From assembly GCF_003688995.1 (NCBI RefSeq), contig NZ_PENI01000007.1, positions 62,001 to 126,000 on the forward strand: a stretch of DNA of 64,000 nt, in the 5' to 3' direction. Below are positions 1 through 9,535 of this stretch, in pieces. The notes below the pieces were generated by a model. It searched no databases, was not told the origin of the DNA, and saw only the letters and a list, made by a program, of their open reading frames with translations. This DNA is from Streptomyces shenzhenensis. GTDB lineage: Bacteria; Actinomycetota; Actinomycetes; Streptomycetales; Streptomycetaceae. Every line of letters begins with the position of its first letter. Within the stretch, counting starts at the first letter, position 1. Both the position numbers and the translations under genes were made by a program.

Positions 1-1
1 C

Positions 2-955
2 GCCGGGCAGGTGCTGCTGGGAGCCGGTGATGTGGCGGGAGTCGCGGTGGTGGTGCTGGGGCTGGCGGTGGTGGGCTTCGCCGGCGCGGGCTGGGACGTC
101 GCCATGAACGTCCAGGGCACCCGGGTGGAGCGGGAGTTCGGGCGCTCCGTGATGCCGCGGTTCCACGCCGCGTACAGCATGGGCACCGTCGGCGGGGCGT
201 CGATCGGCGTCCTCATGGTGCTCGCCGGGGTGCCGGTGGCCGCTCATCTGCTGGTCACCGGGGTCCTCACCGCCGTCGTGATGCCCCTCGCGGTACGCCG
301 CTTCCTGCCGGACGCGGTGCATGAGCCCGACTCCCCGGCGGACCGGCGGGGCGGGCATCGGCCGCAGAGCTTCTGGCGAGAGCCCCGCACCGTGCTCATC
401 GGCCTGTTCGTGCTCGCCTTCGGCTTCGGGGAGGGCGCGGGGAGCGACTGGATCGGTGTCAGCGTCGTGGACGGCTATCACGGACAGGCCGTCGTGGGCA
501 CGGCCGCCTTCGCGACCTTCCTGCTCTCCACGACGGTGACCCGCTGGTTCGGCGGCGGGCTGCTCGACCGGTTCGGCCGGGTCGCCGTGCTGCGCGCGTC
601 CTCGGCCGTCGCCGCGACCGGTCTGGTGCTGTTCGTCTCGGGGCTCGGACTGCCCACGGCCTTCGCGGGCGTCGCCCTGTGGGGTACGGGCATCGCGTTC
701 GGCTATCCCGTCGGGATGAGTGCCGCGGCGGACGATCCCCGGTACGCCGCGCAGCGCGTCGCGGTCGCCTCCACCATCGGCAAGGTCTCCTCGTTCGCCG
801 GACCGCCGCTGCTCGGCCTGCTCGGTGACCGCCTCGGGCTGCTGCACACGCTGCTCGTGGTGGCCGCCCTTCAGCTGGTGGCCTGCGCGATCGCCGCCGT
901 GACCCGGCCGCCGGCCGTCGCCCCGGCGGCGGCGCCGGCGCTGAAGAGCGCCTGA
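2..955 (+). CDS. MFS transporter, YbjJ-like, 5' end outside window
   Basis: This is the C-terminal part of a major facilitator exporter. The frame is open to the window edge, so the true start lies upstream and about 315 residues are visible where about 400 would be usual. Hydrophobic helices alternate with short charged loops. The central loop carries SFWREPRTVLIGLF, and a GGLLDRFGR loop resembles the MFS motif A after helix 8. The visible part aligns by eye with the complete MFS protein at 19497-20759 (FWRE/LWRE, EGAGSDWI/EGAANDWL, GLLGDRLGL/GFLGDHFGL), so the two are paralogues. A GH3 glycosidase starts 106 bp downstream on the same strand, so co-transcription is plausible. Substrate is unknown; YbjJ-type relatives are poorly characterised. 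Confidence 0.85.
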   Translation, partial: AGQVLLGAGDVAGVAVVVLGLAVVGFAGAGWDVAMNVQGTRVEREFGRSVMPRFHAAYSMGTVGGASIGVLMVLAGVPVAAHLLVTGVLTAVVMPLAVRRFLPDAVHEPDSPADRRGGHRPQSFWREPRTVLIGLFVLAFGFGEGAGSDWIGVSVVDGYHGQAVVGTAAFATFLLSTTVTRWFGGGLLDRFGRVAVLRASSAVAATGLVLFVSGLGLPTAFAGVALWGTGIAFGYPVGMSAAADDPRYAAQRVAVASTIGKVSSFAGPPLLGLLGDRLGLLHTLLVVAALQLVACAIAAVTRPPAVAPAAAPALKSA

Positions 956-1061
956 ACCCGGCCTGCCCGCACCGCCCCCGTATCCGCCGTCAGATCCGCG
1001 TCTGTATCCGAATACCCGTATCCGCCTCCACCCGTCTCCGCCTCACGGACAGGACCACCAC

Positions 1062-3347
1062 ATGACCGACCTCCCTTACCGCGATCCCGCACTGCCCGTT
1101 CCCGCACGGGTCGACGACCTGGTGGCGCGCATGACGCTGCCGGAGAAGGTCGGACAGATGCTCCAGCTCAACGCGAAGGACGGTGTCACCCGTCTCATCG
1201 AGGACCTGCACGTCGGGTCGGTCCTCCACGCGTCGCCGGAACGCCTCGTCCAGGCCATGGATCTCGCCGAGGGCACCCGCCTCGGCATCCCTCTGCTGAT
1301 CGGCGAGGACTGCATCCACGGGCACTCCTTCTGGCCCGGCGCCACCATCTACCCCACCCAGCTGGGCATGGCCGCGTCCTGGGACCCGGGGCTGGTGGAG
1401 CGCGTCGCGCGCGCGAGCGCCGTCGAGATCTCCACCACCGGCGTGCACTGGACCTTCTCCCCCGTGGTGTGCATCGCCCGGGATCTGCGCTGGGGACGGG
1501 TGGGCGAGACCTTCGGTGAAGACCCGTACCTGCTGGGCGAGTTCGCCTCCGCCATGGTGCGCGGATACCAGGGCGACGGCCTGGCCGACCCCACCGCCGT
1601 CCTCGCCTGCGCCAAACACTTCGCCGGCTACTCCGAGACCCAGGGCGGACGCGACGCGAGCGAGGCCGACCTCAGCCGCCGCAAGCTGCGCTCCTGGTTC
1701 CTGCCGCCCTTCGAACGCGTCGCACGTGAGGGCTGCCGCACCTTCATGATCGGATACCAGTCGATCGACGGCGTCCCCATCACCGTGAACCAGTGGCTGC
1801 TGCGTGAGGTCCTGCGCGACGAGTGGAACTACACGGGCACCCTCGTCACCGACTGGGACAACGTCGGCCGCATGGTGTGGGAACAGCAGGTGTGCGCCGA
1901 CCACACCGAGGCCGCGGCGCGGGCCGTGCGCGCGGGGAACGACATCATCATGACCACTCCGCAGTTCTTCGAGGGCGCTCAGGAGGCCGTGGCCCGCGGG
2001 CAGTTGACGGAGGACGAGATCGACGCGGCCGTACGGCGCATCCTGACGCTGAAGTTCGAACTCGGGCTCTTCGAGAATCCGCGCCGGCCCGACCCGGCGC
2101 GCCAGGCCGTGTCCATCGCGTCCTCCGAACACGCCGCGTTGAACCTGGAGATGGCGCGCCGCAGCCTCGTCCTCCTCGCCAACGACGGCACGCTTCCCCT
2201 TCTCGACGAGGCGACGGCCGATGTCTCGGGGCGGGCCGTGGCCCCTGCCGGGGCCGCCCCGCGGCGCATCGCCGTGATCGGTCCCAACGCGGACGCGCCC
2301 GATGCGCAACTCGGTGACTGGGCCGGTGCGTCCGGGCAGGCCGACTGGCTGCCGGACGGCCATCCGCGGCAGCTGACGGAGACCGTTCTGAACGGTCTGC
2401 GGGCGGTTGTCCCGGCCGGCTGGTCGGTCAGCCACGCGCGTGGCTGCCGCATCGCGGAGTTCGTACCCGATCCGCGGGGGCCGCTGCTGCCCGACGGGCA
2501 GCCCGCCGCGGACATCGTCGTACCCGCCCGGCCCGACCCGGCCCTGCTGCGGGACGCCGTCGCCACCGCCGAGCAGGCCGATCTCGTCGTCGCGGTCGTC
2601 GGCGACACCATCGGCCTGATCGGTGAGACCCGTTCCACCGCCACCCTGGAGCTGGTCGGCGGCCAGACGGAGCTGCTCGACTCCCTCGCGGCCACCGGGA
2701 AACCCATGGTCGTCGTGGTGATCAGCTCCAAGCCGCAGGTCCTGCCGCCGTCGGCCGTCGACGCGGCAGCGCTCGTCCAGGCGTTCAACCCGGGCATGCG
2801 CGGCGGGCGCGCCATCGCGGAACTCCTCCTCGGTCTGATCGAGCCCAGCGGCCGCCTCCCGCTCACGGTTCCGCGGCACGTCGGCCAGCAGCCCGTGTAC
2901 TACAACCAGATCCGCGGCCAGCACGGTGACCGCTATGCCGACCTGACGCAGGACCCGCTGTTCGCGTTCGGTGAGGGGCTCACGTACACCGACATCGCCT
3001 ACTCGGACCTGCGGATCCACACGCCGCAGGTCGGCCCCGGCGACGACGTGCGGGCGACGGTCACCCTCGCCAACACCGGCCGGCGGCCCGCCCAGGAGAC
3101 CGTCCAGATCTATATCCGCGACCTGGTCACCTCGGTGACCTGGGCCGACAAGGAGCTCAAGGCCCATCGGCAGGTCGAACTGCGGCCCGGCGAGAGCGTC
3201 GACGTGGACATCGTCCTGCCCGCCGCCGTGTGCACCCTCGTCACCGCGGACGGGCGCCGCGTCGTGGAGCCCGGCTCGTTCGACCTCCTGGTCGGCTCCT
3301 CGTCCCGCGACCGCGACCTGCTGAGGGAACGGTTCACGATCGGCTAG
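1062..3347 (+). CDS. Glycoside hydrolase family 3 beta-glucosidase/beta-xylosidase
   Basis: A 761-residue GH3 enzyme that should release sugars from the non-reducing ends of beta-glucosides or xylosides. The N-terminal barrel contains the family signature CAKHFAGYSETQGGRD, and LVTDWDNV places the likely nucleophile at Asp264. The middle sandwich domain starts near residue 360 (RRSLVLLANDGTLPLL), and a fibronectin-III-like C-terminal domain (TLANTGRRPAQETVQIYI) ends the protein, as in full-length BglX-type enzymes. No signal peptide is visible, so it is probably cytoplasmic and works on imported oligosaccharides. The ATG is chosen because the conserved N-terminal motif (LVARMTLPEKVGQML) starts about 17 residues later. 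The exact sugar specificity cannot be read from the sequence. Confidence 0.93.
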   Translation: MTDLPYRDPALPVPARVDDLVARMTLPEKVGQMLQLNAKDGVTRLIEDLHVGSVLHASPERLVQAMDLAEGTRLGIPLLIGEDCIHGHSFWPGATIYPTQLGMAASWDPGLVERVARASAVEISTTGVHWTFSPVVCIARDLRWGRVGETFGEDPYLLGEFASAMVRGYQGDGLADPTAVLACAKHFAGYSETQGGRDASEADLSRRKLRSWFLPPFERVAREGCRTFMIGYQSIDGVPITVNQWLLREVLRDEWNYTGTLVTDWDNVGRMVWEQQVCADHTEAAARAVRAGNDIIMTTPQFFEGAQEAVARGQLTEDEIDAAVRRILTLKFELGLFENPRRPDPARQAVSIASSEHAALNLEMARRSLVLLANDGTLPLLDEATADVSGRAVAPAGAAPRRIAVIGPNADAPDAQLGDWAGASGQADWLPDGHPRQLTETVLNGLRAVVPAGWSVSHARGCRIAEFVPDPRGPLLPDGQPAADIVVPARPDPALLRDAVATAEQADLVVAVVGDTIGLIGETRSTATLELVGGQTELLDSLAATGKPMVVVVISSKPQVLPPSAVDAAALVQAFNPGMRGGRAIAELLLGLIEPSGRLPLTVPRHVGQQPVYYNQIRGQHGDRYADLTQDPLFAFGEGLTYTDIAYSDLRIHTPQVGPGDDVRATVTLANTGRRPAQETVQIYIRDLVTSVTWADKELKAHRQVELRPGESVDVDIVLPAAVCTLVTADGRRVVEPGSFDLLVGSSSRDRDLLRERFTIG

Positions 3348-3373
3348 GACAAGCAGCGCGACGGCAATGACAG

Positions 3374-3693
3374 ATGCTGCCGCTGCCCGTCGCCGTACGC
3401 CCGGCCCTGCCCGGGTACGCCTTCATATCCTGGAACGGGCTGTTCACCGCGCCGGCGCAACTCGGCCCGCTCCTGGTCGGCATCGTGGTCGGGAGCATCG
3501 CCGTCGGTCTGCACCCGACCGCGCTGTACGCCAGAGGCGGGGCGGTGTTCGTCACCGACACCGCCACCAACGACAGGTCGGTCATCAACACCGCCGACGA
3601 CGAGGTCGTACAGACCATCGCCACCCAGCCGTGGCCGGAGGCGCCGGCCGGCTACGAGCCCGACGCGGTGCGTCGTCGGAGTCCGACGGCTGA
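3374..3693 (+). pseudogene. Remnant of a YncE-type beta-propeller/alkaline phosphatase gene
   Basis: The frame reads VGSIAVGLHPTALYARGG, then VFVTDTATNDRSVINTADDE and VVQTIATQPWPEAP. That is the YVTN-type beta-propeller repeat found in bifunctional YncE/alkaline phosphatase proteins of streptomycetes, normally several hundred residues long. Only about one to two blades remain. No credible start or ribosome binding site precedes it, the upstream part does not resemble the family, and after GYEPDAV the frame degenerates. It lies between the GH3 gene and a strong hairpin. I read it as a decayed internal fragment; a short functional protein is unlikely. Confidence 0.55.
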
Positions 3694-3712
3694 CCCGGCC
3701 TCACCACACCCC

Positions 3713-3748
3713 GGGCCCCTGGCCGGCAACGCCACCGGCCAGGGGCCC
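3713..3748. terminator. Hairpin terminator between convergent genes
   Basis: A perfect 14-bp stem (arm GGGCCCCTGGCCGG) encloses an 8-nt loop. It sits after the GH3 gene and remnant on + and after the MarR gene on -, so it could serve both directions. There is no U-tract, as is common in Streptomyces. Confidence 0.75.
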
Positions 3749-3881
3749 TCTGTGTCCCGGCGATCCGGCGGAGCGCCCTCGTCCCCCGCGCCGGAGCGAA
3801 GCGGGCAGGGGAGCGGGCGAAGTGAAGCCGTAGCCGGCGCCGAGGCCCTGGACCGGCCCGAACGGACCCCGGACTCGTCGG

Positions 3882-4412
3882 CTACGCGAGGGGCGGCTGG
3901 CGCTCGACCGCCCGGCTCAGGCTGTCCTCGATGCGGGCCAGGACGCGGATCGTGTTTTCCTGCTCGTCCGCGCTCAGTCCGGCGGCGACACTGTCTTCGA
4001 GCTCGGCCCAGACCTCTTCCACTTCCTTGCGCAGCGCGAGGCTGGCCGTGGTGGGTTCGATGATGGTGGCGCGCCTGTCGGTCTCGCTGGGCCGCCGACG
4101 GACGAAGCCCGCGTTCTCCAGCCGCTTGACCGTACGGGTCATGGTGGCCGCGTCCGAGCCCAGCAGACGGACGAGGTCGGTCTGTCGCTGCGGGCCGAGA
4201 TCCCACAGCTGCATCATGACGAGCTCCTGCCCGGGGTGCAGCCCCACCCGGCGCAGGAGTTGACCGGCCAGCATCCGGTGCAGGCGGGCCACACGGAAGA
4301 TCGCATGGGTCATGGCCCCTGCCTTGACCGAGGGCGGCAGCGGCGGACGCGCCACGTCCGCGGGGGTGCCCTCGGGCGAGGCGACGCCCGGATCCTTCGA
4401 CACGTCGTTCAC
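3882..4412 (-). CDS. MarR family transcriptional regulator
   Basis: A 176-residue winged-helix regulator. The wHTH region reads ELVMMQLWDLGPQRQTDLVRLLGSDAATMTRTVKRLENAGFVRRRPSETDRRA, including the DxRA wing typical of MarR proteins, flanked by dimerisation helices. The GTG start is preceded by GAGGGG 2 nt upstream; a second in-frame GTG nine bases on, or the Met near 4315 (MTHAIFRVARL), could also be used. It is divergent from the old yellow enzyme gene at 4616, with a perfect 12-bp palindrome just upstream of its start. It probably represses itself and the reductase, and responds to an electrophile or phenolic ligand; this last point is inference from the family. Confidence 0.9.
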   Translation of the reverse strand: MNDVSKDPGVASPEGTPADVARPPLPPSVKAGAMTHAIFRVARLHRMLAGQLLRRVGLHPGQELVMMQLWDLGPQRQTDLVRLLGSDAATMTRTVKRLENAGFVRRRPSETDRRATIIEPTTASLALRKEVEEVWAELEDSVAAGLSADEQENTIRVLARIEDSLSRAVERQPPLA

Positions 4413-4430
4413 GGCCCCTCGTGTCAGTCA

Positions 4431-4442
4431 TTGTTCGAACAA
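4431..4442. promoter_or_regulatory. Candidate MarR operator 1
   Basis: TTGTTCGAACAA is a perfect 12-bp palindrome 18 bp upstream of the marR start. Its half-site recurs at 4553, nearer the old yellow enzyme gene, which suggests one regulator acting on both divergent promoters. Confidence 0.5.
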
Positions 4443-4552
4443 GGACACTGTACCGCCACCCGCTCCTCCATTCCGGACGAAGCTTCTTCAGCGACGGAGC
4501 ACGTGAAGGTGACATGGATCACACGCCATCAGGAATCCATCAAGGTATTTAC

Positions 4553-4563
4553 TTGTTCGGACA
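4553..4563. promoter_or_regulatory. Candidate MarR operator 2
   Basis: TTGTTCGGACA repeats the TTGTTCG half of operator 1 and is an imperfect palindrome (TGTTC/GACA). It lies 52 bp upstream of the old yellow enzyme start and 122 bp from operator 1. Confidence 0.4.
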
Positions 4564-4615
4564 GGCAATGGCATCGCATGGTGCCGCGCAACCGAATCCG
4601 GACAGGAACCCGACC

Positions 4616-5689
4616 ATGACTACGGCCTTCGCCCCTTACGATCTCGGCGGCATCCGCCTGGCCAACCGCATCGTGATGGCCCCCATGACCCGCAGCCGCG
4701 CCTATGGACCCGGGAAGAGCCCGACGGATCTGATGGCCACCTACTACGCGCAGCGTGCGAGCGCCGGCCTGATCGTCACGGAGGGCACACAGCCGTCGGC
4801 GGTGGGCCAGGGCTACCCCGACACCCCCGGCATCCACTCCGACGAGCAGGTCACGGCCTGGCGCAAGGTCACCGATGCCGTGCACGCCGAGGGCGGCGTG
4901 ATCTTCCTTCAGCTGATGCACACCGGCCGGGTCGGGCATCCGAGCCTCACGGGCCGCACACCGGTCGGCCCCTCCGCGGTCACGGCCACGGGCCAGGTCT
5001 ACACGCACGAGGGACCGCAGGACTTCGTCACCCCGGACGAGCTGACGGAGACGGAGATCGCGCAGACCATCGCCGACTTCGCCACCGCAGCGCGCAACGC
5101 CGTCCGGGCAAGCTTCGACGGCGTCGAACTGCACGGCGCCAACGGCTACTTGATCCATCAGTTCCTCGCACCGAACTCCAACCGGCGCACCGATGCCTGG
5201 GGCGGCAGCCCGCAGCGGCGGATCCGATTCGCCGTCGAGTCCGCGAAGGCCGTGGCCGAAGCCATCGGCGGGGACAAGGTCGGCTTCCGTGTCTCGCCCG
5301 GCAACCCCTACAACGACATCGACGAGAGCGATCGAGCGGACATGGAGGCCACCTACACCGCCCTCGTGGACGCGCTCGCCCCGCTCGGCCTGGCCTACCT
5401 GCACCAGATGGAGGCAGCCGGGATCCGCGACCTCGTCACGCGGCTGCGCAAGGCATGGCCGGGCACCTTCGTGCTCAACCCCTTCACCGGCCCCGAGCCC
5501 ACCGGCCCCGGCGCACTGGCCCTCATCGAGGACGGGACCGCCGATCTGATCGCCTACGGCGCCCTCTTCCTCGCCAACCCCGACCTGCCCGCGCGTCTCA
5601 CCGCCGGGGGCCCCTTCAACACCCCTGACCGCGCCACCTCTTTCGGCGGCGACCACCAGGGTTACACCGACTACCCCGCCCTCGGCTGA
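4616..5689 (+). CDS. Old yellow enzyme family alkene reductase (NADH:flavin oxidoreductase)
   Basis: A 357-residue FMN-dependent TIM-barrel reductase that would use NAD(P)H to reduce activated C=C bonds (enones, maleimides, nitro compounds). It starts MTTAFAPYDLGGIRLANRIVMAPMTRSRA in its first 29 residues, the classic OYE N-terminus. The substrate-binding pair is present as His173 and Asn176 (ELHGANGYLIHQFL), followed by APNSNRRTDAWGGS. The ATG at 4616 is chosen over longer frames because the conserved N-terminus starts there and AGGA precedes it. Its position opposite a marR gene with shared operator candidates fits inducible detoxification of electrophiles. NemA-like by similarity; natural substrate unknown. 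Confidence 0.93.
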   Translation: MTTAFAPYDLGGIRLANRIVMAPMTRSRAYGPGKSPTDLMATYYAQRASAGLIVTEGTQPSAVGQGYPDTPGIHSDEQVTAWRKVTDAVHAEGGVIFLQLMHTGRVGHPSLTGRTPVGPSAVTATGQVYTHEGPQDFVTPDELTETEIAQTIADFATAARNAVRASFDGVELHGANGYLIHQFLAPNSNRRTDAWGGSPQRRIRFAVESAKAVAEAIGGDKVGFRVSPGNPYNDIDESDRADMEATYTALVDALAPLGLAYLHQMEAAGIRDLVTRLRKAWPGTFVLNPFTGPEPTGPGALALIEDGTADLIAYGALFLANPDLPARLTAGGPFNTPDRATSFGGDHQGYTDYPALG

Positions 5690-5887
5690 CCCGGTCACCG
5701 CGGGTGCCCGCCCCCGGCAAGCACCCGCGGCGCAACCGTGTTCGCCTCCGCGGAGCTGGGCGTCCGACCGCATCGGACCCAACCAAGTGCCGTGCTGTGT
5801 CGTCTGGTACGGGTGGTGGGACATGTTCCGCCGCGGGGCGCCGCGCCATGGCGGCCGTCCGCGAGGTCCGAGGGCAGGAGAGCCAGG

Positions 5888-6988
5888 ATGAAGCGACGTA
5901 TACGTGTGCACGCGAGGGCGCGGGGGTCCGTGGGCGGGGCGCTGCTCGCCGCGCTGCTGCTGGGCGCGGGCCTCACGGGCACGAGCGGGGTGGCTGCCGC
6001 GGCCGACGCGGGTCCCGCGGGGCGGACCGCGACCGTGACCGAGTCCTACGACCTGGGCGACACGGCGTTCGCCGACCCCGTCAGCGGCACGGTCAGCGAG
6101 ATCCGTGCGGTGGTGCACCGTCCCGGCCGGGTGAGCGGCCGGCTGCCGCTGGTGGTGCTCTCCCACGGCTCCTGGTACGCGTGCACCGACCCGGCCGCCA
6201 CGGCCTGGCCCTGCGAGCGAGGGCGGCCGTACCCCAGTTACCGGGGCTACGACTACCTCGGTCAGGCCCTCGCCGAGCGCGGTTTCGTGGTCGTGTCGCT
6301 CAGCGCGGACGGCATCAACATGACGTCCTTCGACTACGGGGACCGCGCCCGGCTCATCAACGAGCATCTGCGGCTGTGGCAACAGCTCTCCTCGGGCGGT
6401 GGAGTTCTCGCCCGGAGCCTGCCCGCGCTGCGCGGGCACGTGGACATGCGGCGCGTCGGGACCGTCGGGCACTCGCGGGGCGGCAAGGGCGTGATGTGGC
6501 AGGCGTCGGACAAGCACCAGGACGAGGTTCCGGGCGGTGTCCGCCTGGGCGCCGTACTCGCCCTGGCGCCGGTGAAGTTCGACGGGCCGGAGGGGGACAA
6601 CAGCGACACCCTCGTCACCCGCACGCCCGTCGCCGTCGTGACCTCCGGCTGCGACGGCGCCGTGGGCGAGGCGGGCCAGGAGTACCTGGACGACGTCGAG
6701 GGGCGCACCACCGAACCCGCGTACTCGGTCTCGCTGCGCGACGGGAACCACAACTTCTACAACACGCAGTGGACCCCGCCCACCGCGCTCGGCGAGGACG
6801 ACAGCACCTGCCCCGGCCGCGGCCTCGGCCCCGCGACCCAGCAGAACGCGCTGACCGCGTACGCCACCGCCTTCTTCGACCAGCACCTCAAGGGCGACGC
6901 CACGGGCGAGGCCCTCCTGACGGGCGAGCGTGCCCTGCCGGGTGTGGCCGCCACGACTCGCGTGGTCCGGCCGGCAGCCGGCCGCTGA
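5888..6988 (+). CDS. Secreted alpha/beta hydrolase
   Basis: A 366-residue exported hydrolase. The first 38 residues form a Sec signal peptide (basic MKRRIRVHARARG, then a Leu/Ala-rich core ending VAAAADA). The alpha/beta fold shows the strand-turn PLVVLSHGSW, nucleophile elbow GHSRGG (Ser196) and a late DGNHNFYN that may hold the catalytic His. The layout resembles the chlorophyllase/dienelactone-hydrolase/PET-hydrolase-like group, which acts on esters. AGGAG lies upstream of the ATG, with the purine-rich string AGAGCCAGG closer in. It stands alone, convergent with the acetolactate synthase gene 46 bp away. Substrate is not predictable. Confidence 0.85.
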   Translation: MKRRIRVHARARGSVGGALLAALLLGAGLTGTSGVAAAADAGPAGRTATVTESYDLGDTAFADPVSGTVSEIRAVVHRPGRVSGRLPLVVLSHGSWYACTDPAATAWPCERGRPYPSYRGYDYLGQALAERGFVVVSLSADGINMTSFDYGDRARLINEHLRLWQQLSSGGGVLARSLPALRGHVDMRRVGTVGHSRGGKGVMWQASDKHQDEVPGGVRLGAVLALAPVKFDGPEGDNSDTLVTRTPVAVVTSGCDGAVGEAGQEYLDDVEGRTTEPAYSVSLRDGNHNFYNTQWTPPTALGEDDSTCPGRGLGPATQQNALTAYATAFFDQHLKGDATGEALLTGERALPGVAATTRVVRPAAGR

Positions 6989-7034
6989 CACCGGCACCAC
7001 GAGCGGAGGGCCACAGCACACCGCAGCGCCCTGT

Positions 7035-8777
7035 TCAGTCGGCCGTGTCCCAGAGCGGGGCGGTGCTGCGGGCGACGCGGATGTCGTCGTTGGAGGCTCC
7101 GGCGGCGATCATCGGCCAGACCATCTCCTGTTGATTCACGACGAAGTCCACGACGACGGGGGCGTCGTCGATCTCCATGGCCCTGTGGATGGTGGTGTCG
7201 AGATCCGCGGCGCGGTCGCAGCGCAGGCCGACGCCGCCGTAGGCCTCCCCCATGGCGGCGAAGTCGGGGAGGTGGCGGGTGGCGCAGTCGGTGCCGAAGT
7301 GGCGGTCGTCGAAGAACAGGGACTGCAACTGGCGGACCATGCCGAGTCCGGCGTTGTTGATCACCGCGACCTTGATGGGAATGCCCTCGACGGCGCAGGT
7401 GGCCAGGGTGCGGCAGGTCATCTGGAAGCAGCCGTCGCCGTCGACGGCCCACACGGTGGTGTCGGGCCGCGCCAGCTTGGCGCCCATCGCGGCGGGCAGC
7501 GCGTATCCCATGGTGCCCGCGCCACCGGAGTTCAGGAAGGAACGAGGACGTTCCAGCGGGAGGTAGTGGCTGGCCCACATCTGGTGCTGGCCGACCCCGG
7601 AGACGTACACGGCGTCGGGGCCGGCCAGTTGCCCGATCCGCTCGATGACCTGCTGCGGGGCGAGCGAGCCGTCACCGGGTGTCTCGTAGGTCATCGGATG
7701 GGCGTCGCGCCATGCCTCGATGGTGTCCCACCAGCGGGTGGCGGGCGCCCAGGGCGTCCGCTCGGCGAGCCGGCGGACCGTGTCGATGAGGCCGGTGAGC
7801 ACCTCGCGTGCGTCGCCCACGATGGGGATGTCGACCCGGCGGTTCTTGCCGATCTCCGCCGGGTCGATGTCGGCGTGCACGATCTTCGCGTGCCGGGCGA
7901 ACGTCGTGGGGTCGCCGGTGACACGGTCGTCGAAGCGGGCGCCCACCGCGAGGACCAGGTCGGCATGTTGCAGGGCGGCGACCGCGGGAACCGTGCCGTG
8001 CATGCCCGGCATCCCCAGATGCCGGCGATGGCTCGCCGGGAACGCGCCGCGCGCCATGAGCGTGGTGACCACGGGTACGCCCGTGAGCTCGACGAAGTGC
8101 GTCAGTTCCGCGGCGGCTTCGGCCTTGACGACACCGCCGCCCGCGTACAGCACCGGCCGTCGAGCCGTGCGCAGCGCCTCGGCCGCCTGGCGGAGGCGCT
8201 GCGGGTGGGGGCGCGGCGTGGGTTTCAGACCCGGCAGGTCGATGCGCTCGGGCCGCGTATACGGCGCCCGCTCCTGAAGGACGTCCTTCGGGATGTCGAC
8301 CAGGACCGGACCGGGGCGTCCGGTGGTGGCGACGTGAAAGGCTTCCGCGATCGTGCGCGGAATGTCCCGTGCGGTGCGCACCAGCCAGTTGTGCTTGGTG
8401 ATGCTCCGTGTGATGCCGCAGATGTCGGCTTCCTGGAAGGAGTCGGTGCCCAGCAGATGGCGGGCCGCCTGACCGGTGACCGCGACCACGGGCACCGAGT
8501 CCATCGCGGCGTCGGCCAGGGCCGTCACCAGGTTTGTCGCGCCGGGCCCTGATGTCGCCAGGCACACCCCCGGCCGTCCCGTCGCGCTCGCGTAGCCGGC
8601 GGCCGCGTGTCCGGCGTCCTGCTCGTGCCGCACCAGGATGTGGCGCAGTCGTGTCGAGTCCATCAACGGGTCGTAGGCGGGCAGGATGTTCCCGCCCGGC
8701 ATCCCGAACAGGATCTCGACTCCCGCCTCTTCCAGGGCCCGGACCAGAATCCGGGCACCGGTCATCGCCTCGGTCAC
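7035..8777 (-). CDS. ilvB-like: Acetolactate synthase large subunit-like ThDP enzyme
   Basis: A 580-residue thiamine diphosphate enzyme. It has the three ThDP modules: the PYR domain with MPGGN and catalytic Glu52 ([11 protein letters not shown]), a central domain with the AHAS-typical FDDRVTG, and the PP domain with [15 protein letters not shown] and [11 protein letters not shown] binding Mg-ThDP. It should condense pyruvate to acetolactate for branched-chain amino acids or acetoin. GTG 8777 is preceded by GGGGAAG at 5 nt; ATG 8765 is an alternative. No ilvN or ilvC follows, unlike the biosynthetic operon, so it may be a second, stand-alone or catabolic-type copy. It is monocistronic, with a 760-bp leader region. 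Confidence 0.88.
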   Translation of the reverse strand: MTEAMTGARILVRALEEAGVEILFGMPGGNILPAYDPLMDSTRLRHILVRHEQDAGHAAAGYASATGRPGVCLATSGPGATNLVTALADAAMDSVPVVAVTGQAARHLLGTDSFQEADICGITRSITKHNWLVRTARDIPRTIAEAFHVATTGRPGPVLVDIPKDVLQERAPYTRPERIDLPGLKPTPRPHPQRLRQAAEALRTARRPVLYAGGGVVKAEAAAELTHFVELTGVPVVTTLMARGAFPASHRRHLGMPGMHGTVPAVAALQHADLVLAVGARFDDRVTGDPTTFARHAKIVHADIDPAEIGKNRRVDIPIVGDAREVLTGLIDTVRRLAERTPWAPATRWWDTIEAWRDAHPMTYETPGDGSLAPQQVIERIGQLAGPDAVYVSGVGQHQMWASHYLPLERPRSFLNSGGAGTMGYALPAAMGAKLARPDTTVWAVDGDGCFQMTCRTLATCAVEGIPIKVAVINNAGLGMVRQLQSLFFDDRHFGTDCATRHLPDFAAMGEAYGGVGLRCDRAADLDTTIHRAMEIDDAPVVVDFVVNQQEMVWPMIAAGASNDDIRVARSTAPLWDTAD

Positions 8778-9535
8778 GTCATCTTCCCCATACGTGTGCG
8801 GTGTTCGCGCGCGTGCCGCGGGCCCGGTGGGCCCGCCGGTGTCGCGTCGCTCGATGTGGACGGCTCTCACCGCGCCGAGAGAGGCGGATCGCGTGCGGAT
8901 CGGGCGACGCGACGGAGAGCCGGAGAAAGGAACCGCACGAGGGTCGACTCGCAGCAGTGACGTCGGAAACCACCGGTGCCCCGTGATACAGGGGCCTGCC
9001 GGCGTTTCCGCAGGTTCCGTTTCCGCACTATAGCCGCCCGCGGCGCCTGTCCGGGAACGGGTTAAGCGTCCGCGCCGCTTATGCCGCCCGATCCGGACCG
9101 CCGGTCCACCTGCCCGGCCGGGACGCCCATGGCGCAGCGGTCGTTGCCCGCGAGGAGCAGACGGCCGGTCTCGATGCCGGACGAGACCGGGCGGCAGGCC
9201 GCCGTCCGCTGCGGGAAGCGGATGACCGAGGTCACCGCGGTCACCGCCGCCCTCGAACGTCCGCTGATGGACTCGGAGTTCGACGGCCGCCCCAGACGTG
9301 CCGCCGCGAGCGGGGCCGCGTTCTGGCGCTCGCCGGAGAAGCTGCCGCCGCTCGCGCCCCTGGGGATCATCGCCCCGGCAGCCGCGTGGCCACGCCTCGC
9401 GCAGGCAACCGTTTCGTGTCGCCCGCCACGACCGGCAGTTGCTGCGGGGCCTCGCGGGCCGGCCGCGTCCGGAGTTCGGGATGTCCCGGGCACCGGGCGG
9501 GTGGGGCTGAGGGGGGCGGTGAACGGAGCCGTCCG
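8778..9535. other. 758-bp gap without a recognisable gene
   Basis: Several overlapping open frames exist on both strands, as expected at this GC content, but none has a good ribosome binding site plus recognisable family. The ilvB-like promoter must lie in the first part: TATAGT on the minus strand at 9028-9033 is a possible -10, without a clear -35. A decayed gene cannot be excluded. Confidence 0.4.

Noticed and set aside
8979-8996. GCCCC/GGGGC hairpin in the leader of the acetolactate synthase gene
   Set aside because: Only 5 bp of stem and no Leu/Ile/Val-rich leader peptide beside it, so attenuation is not supported.
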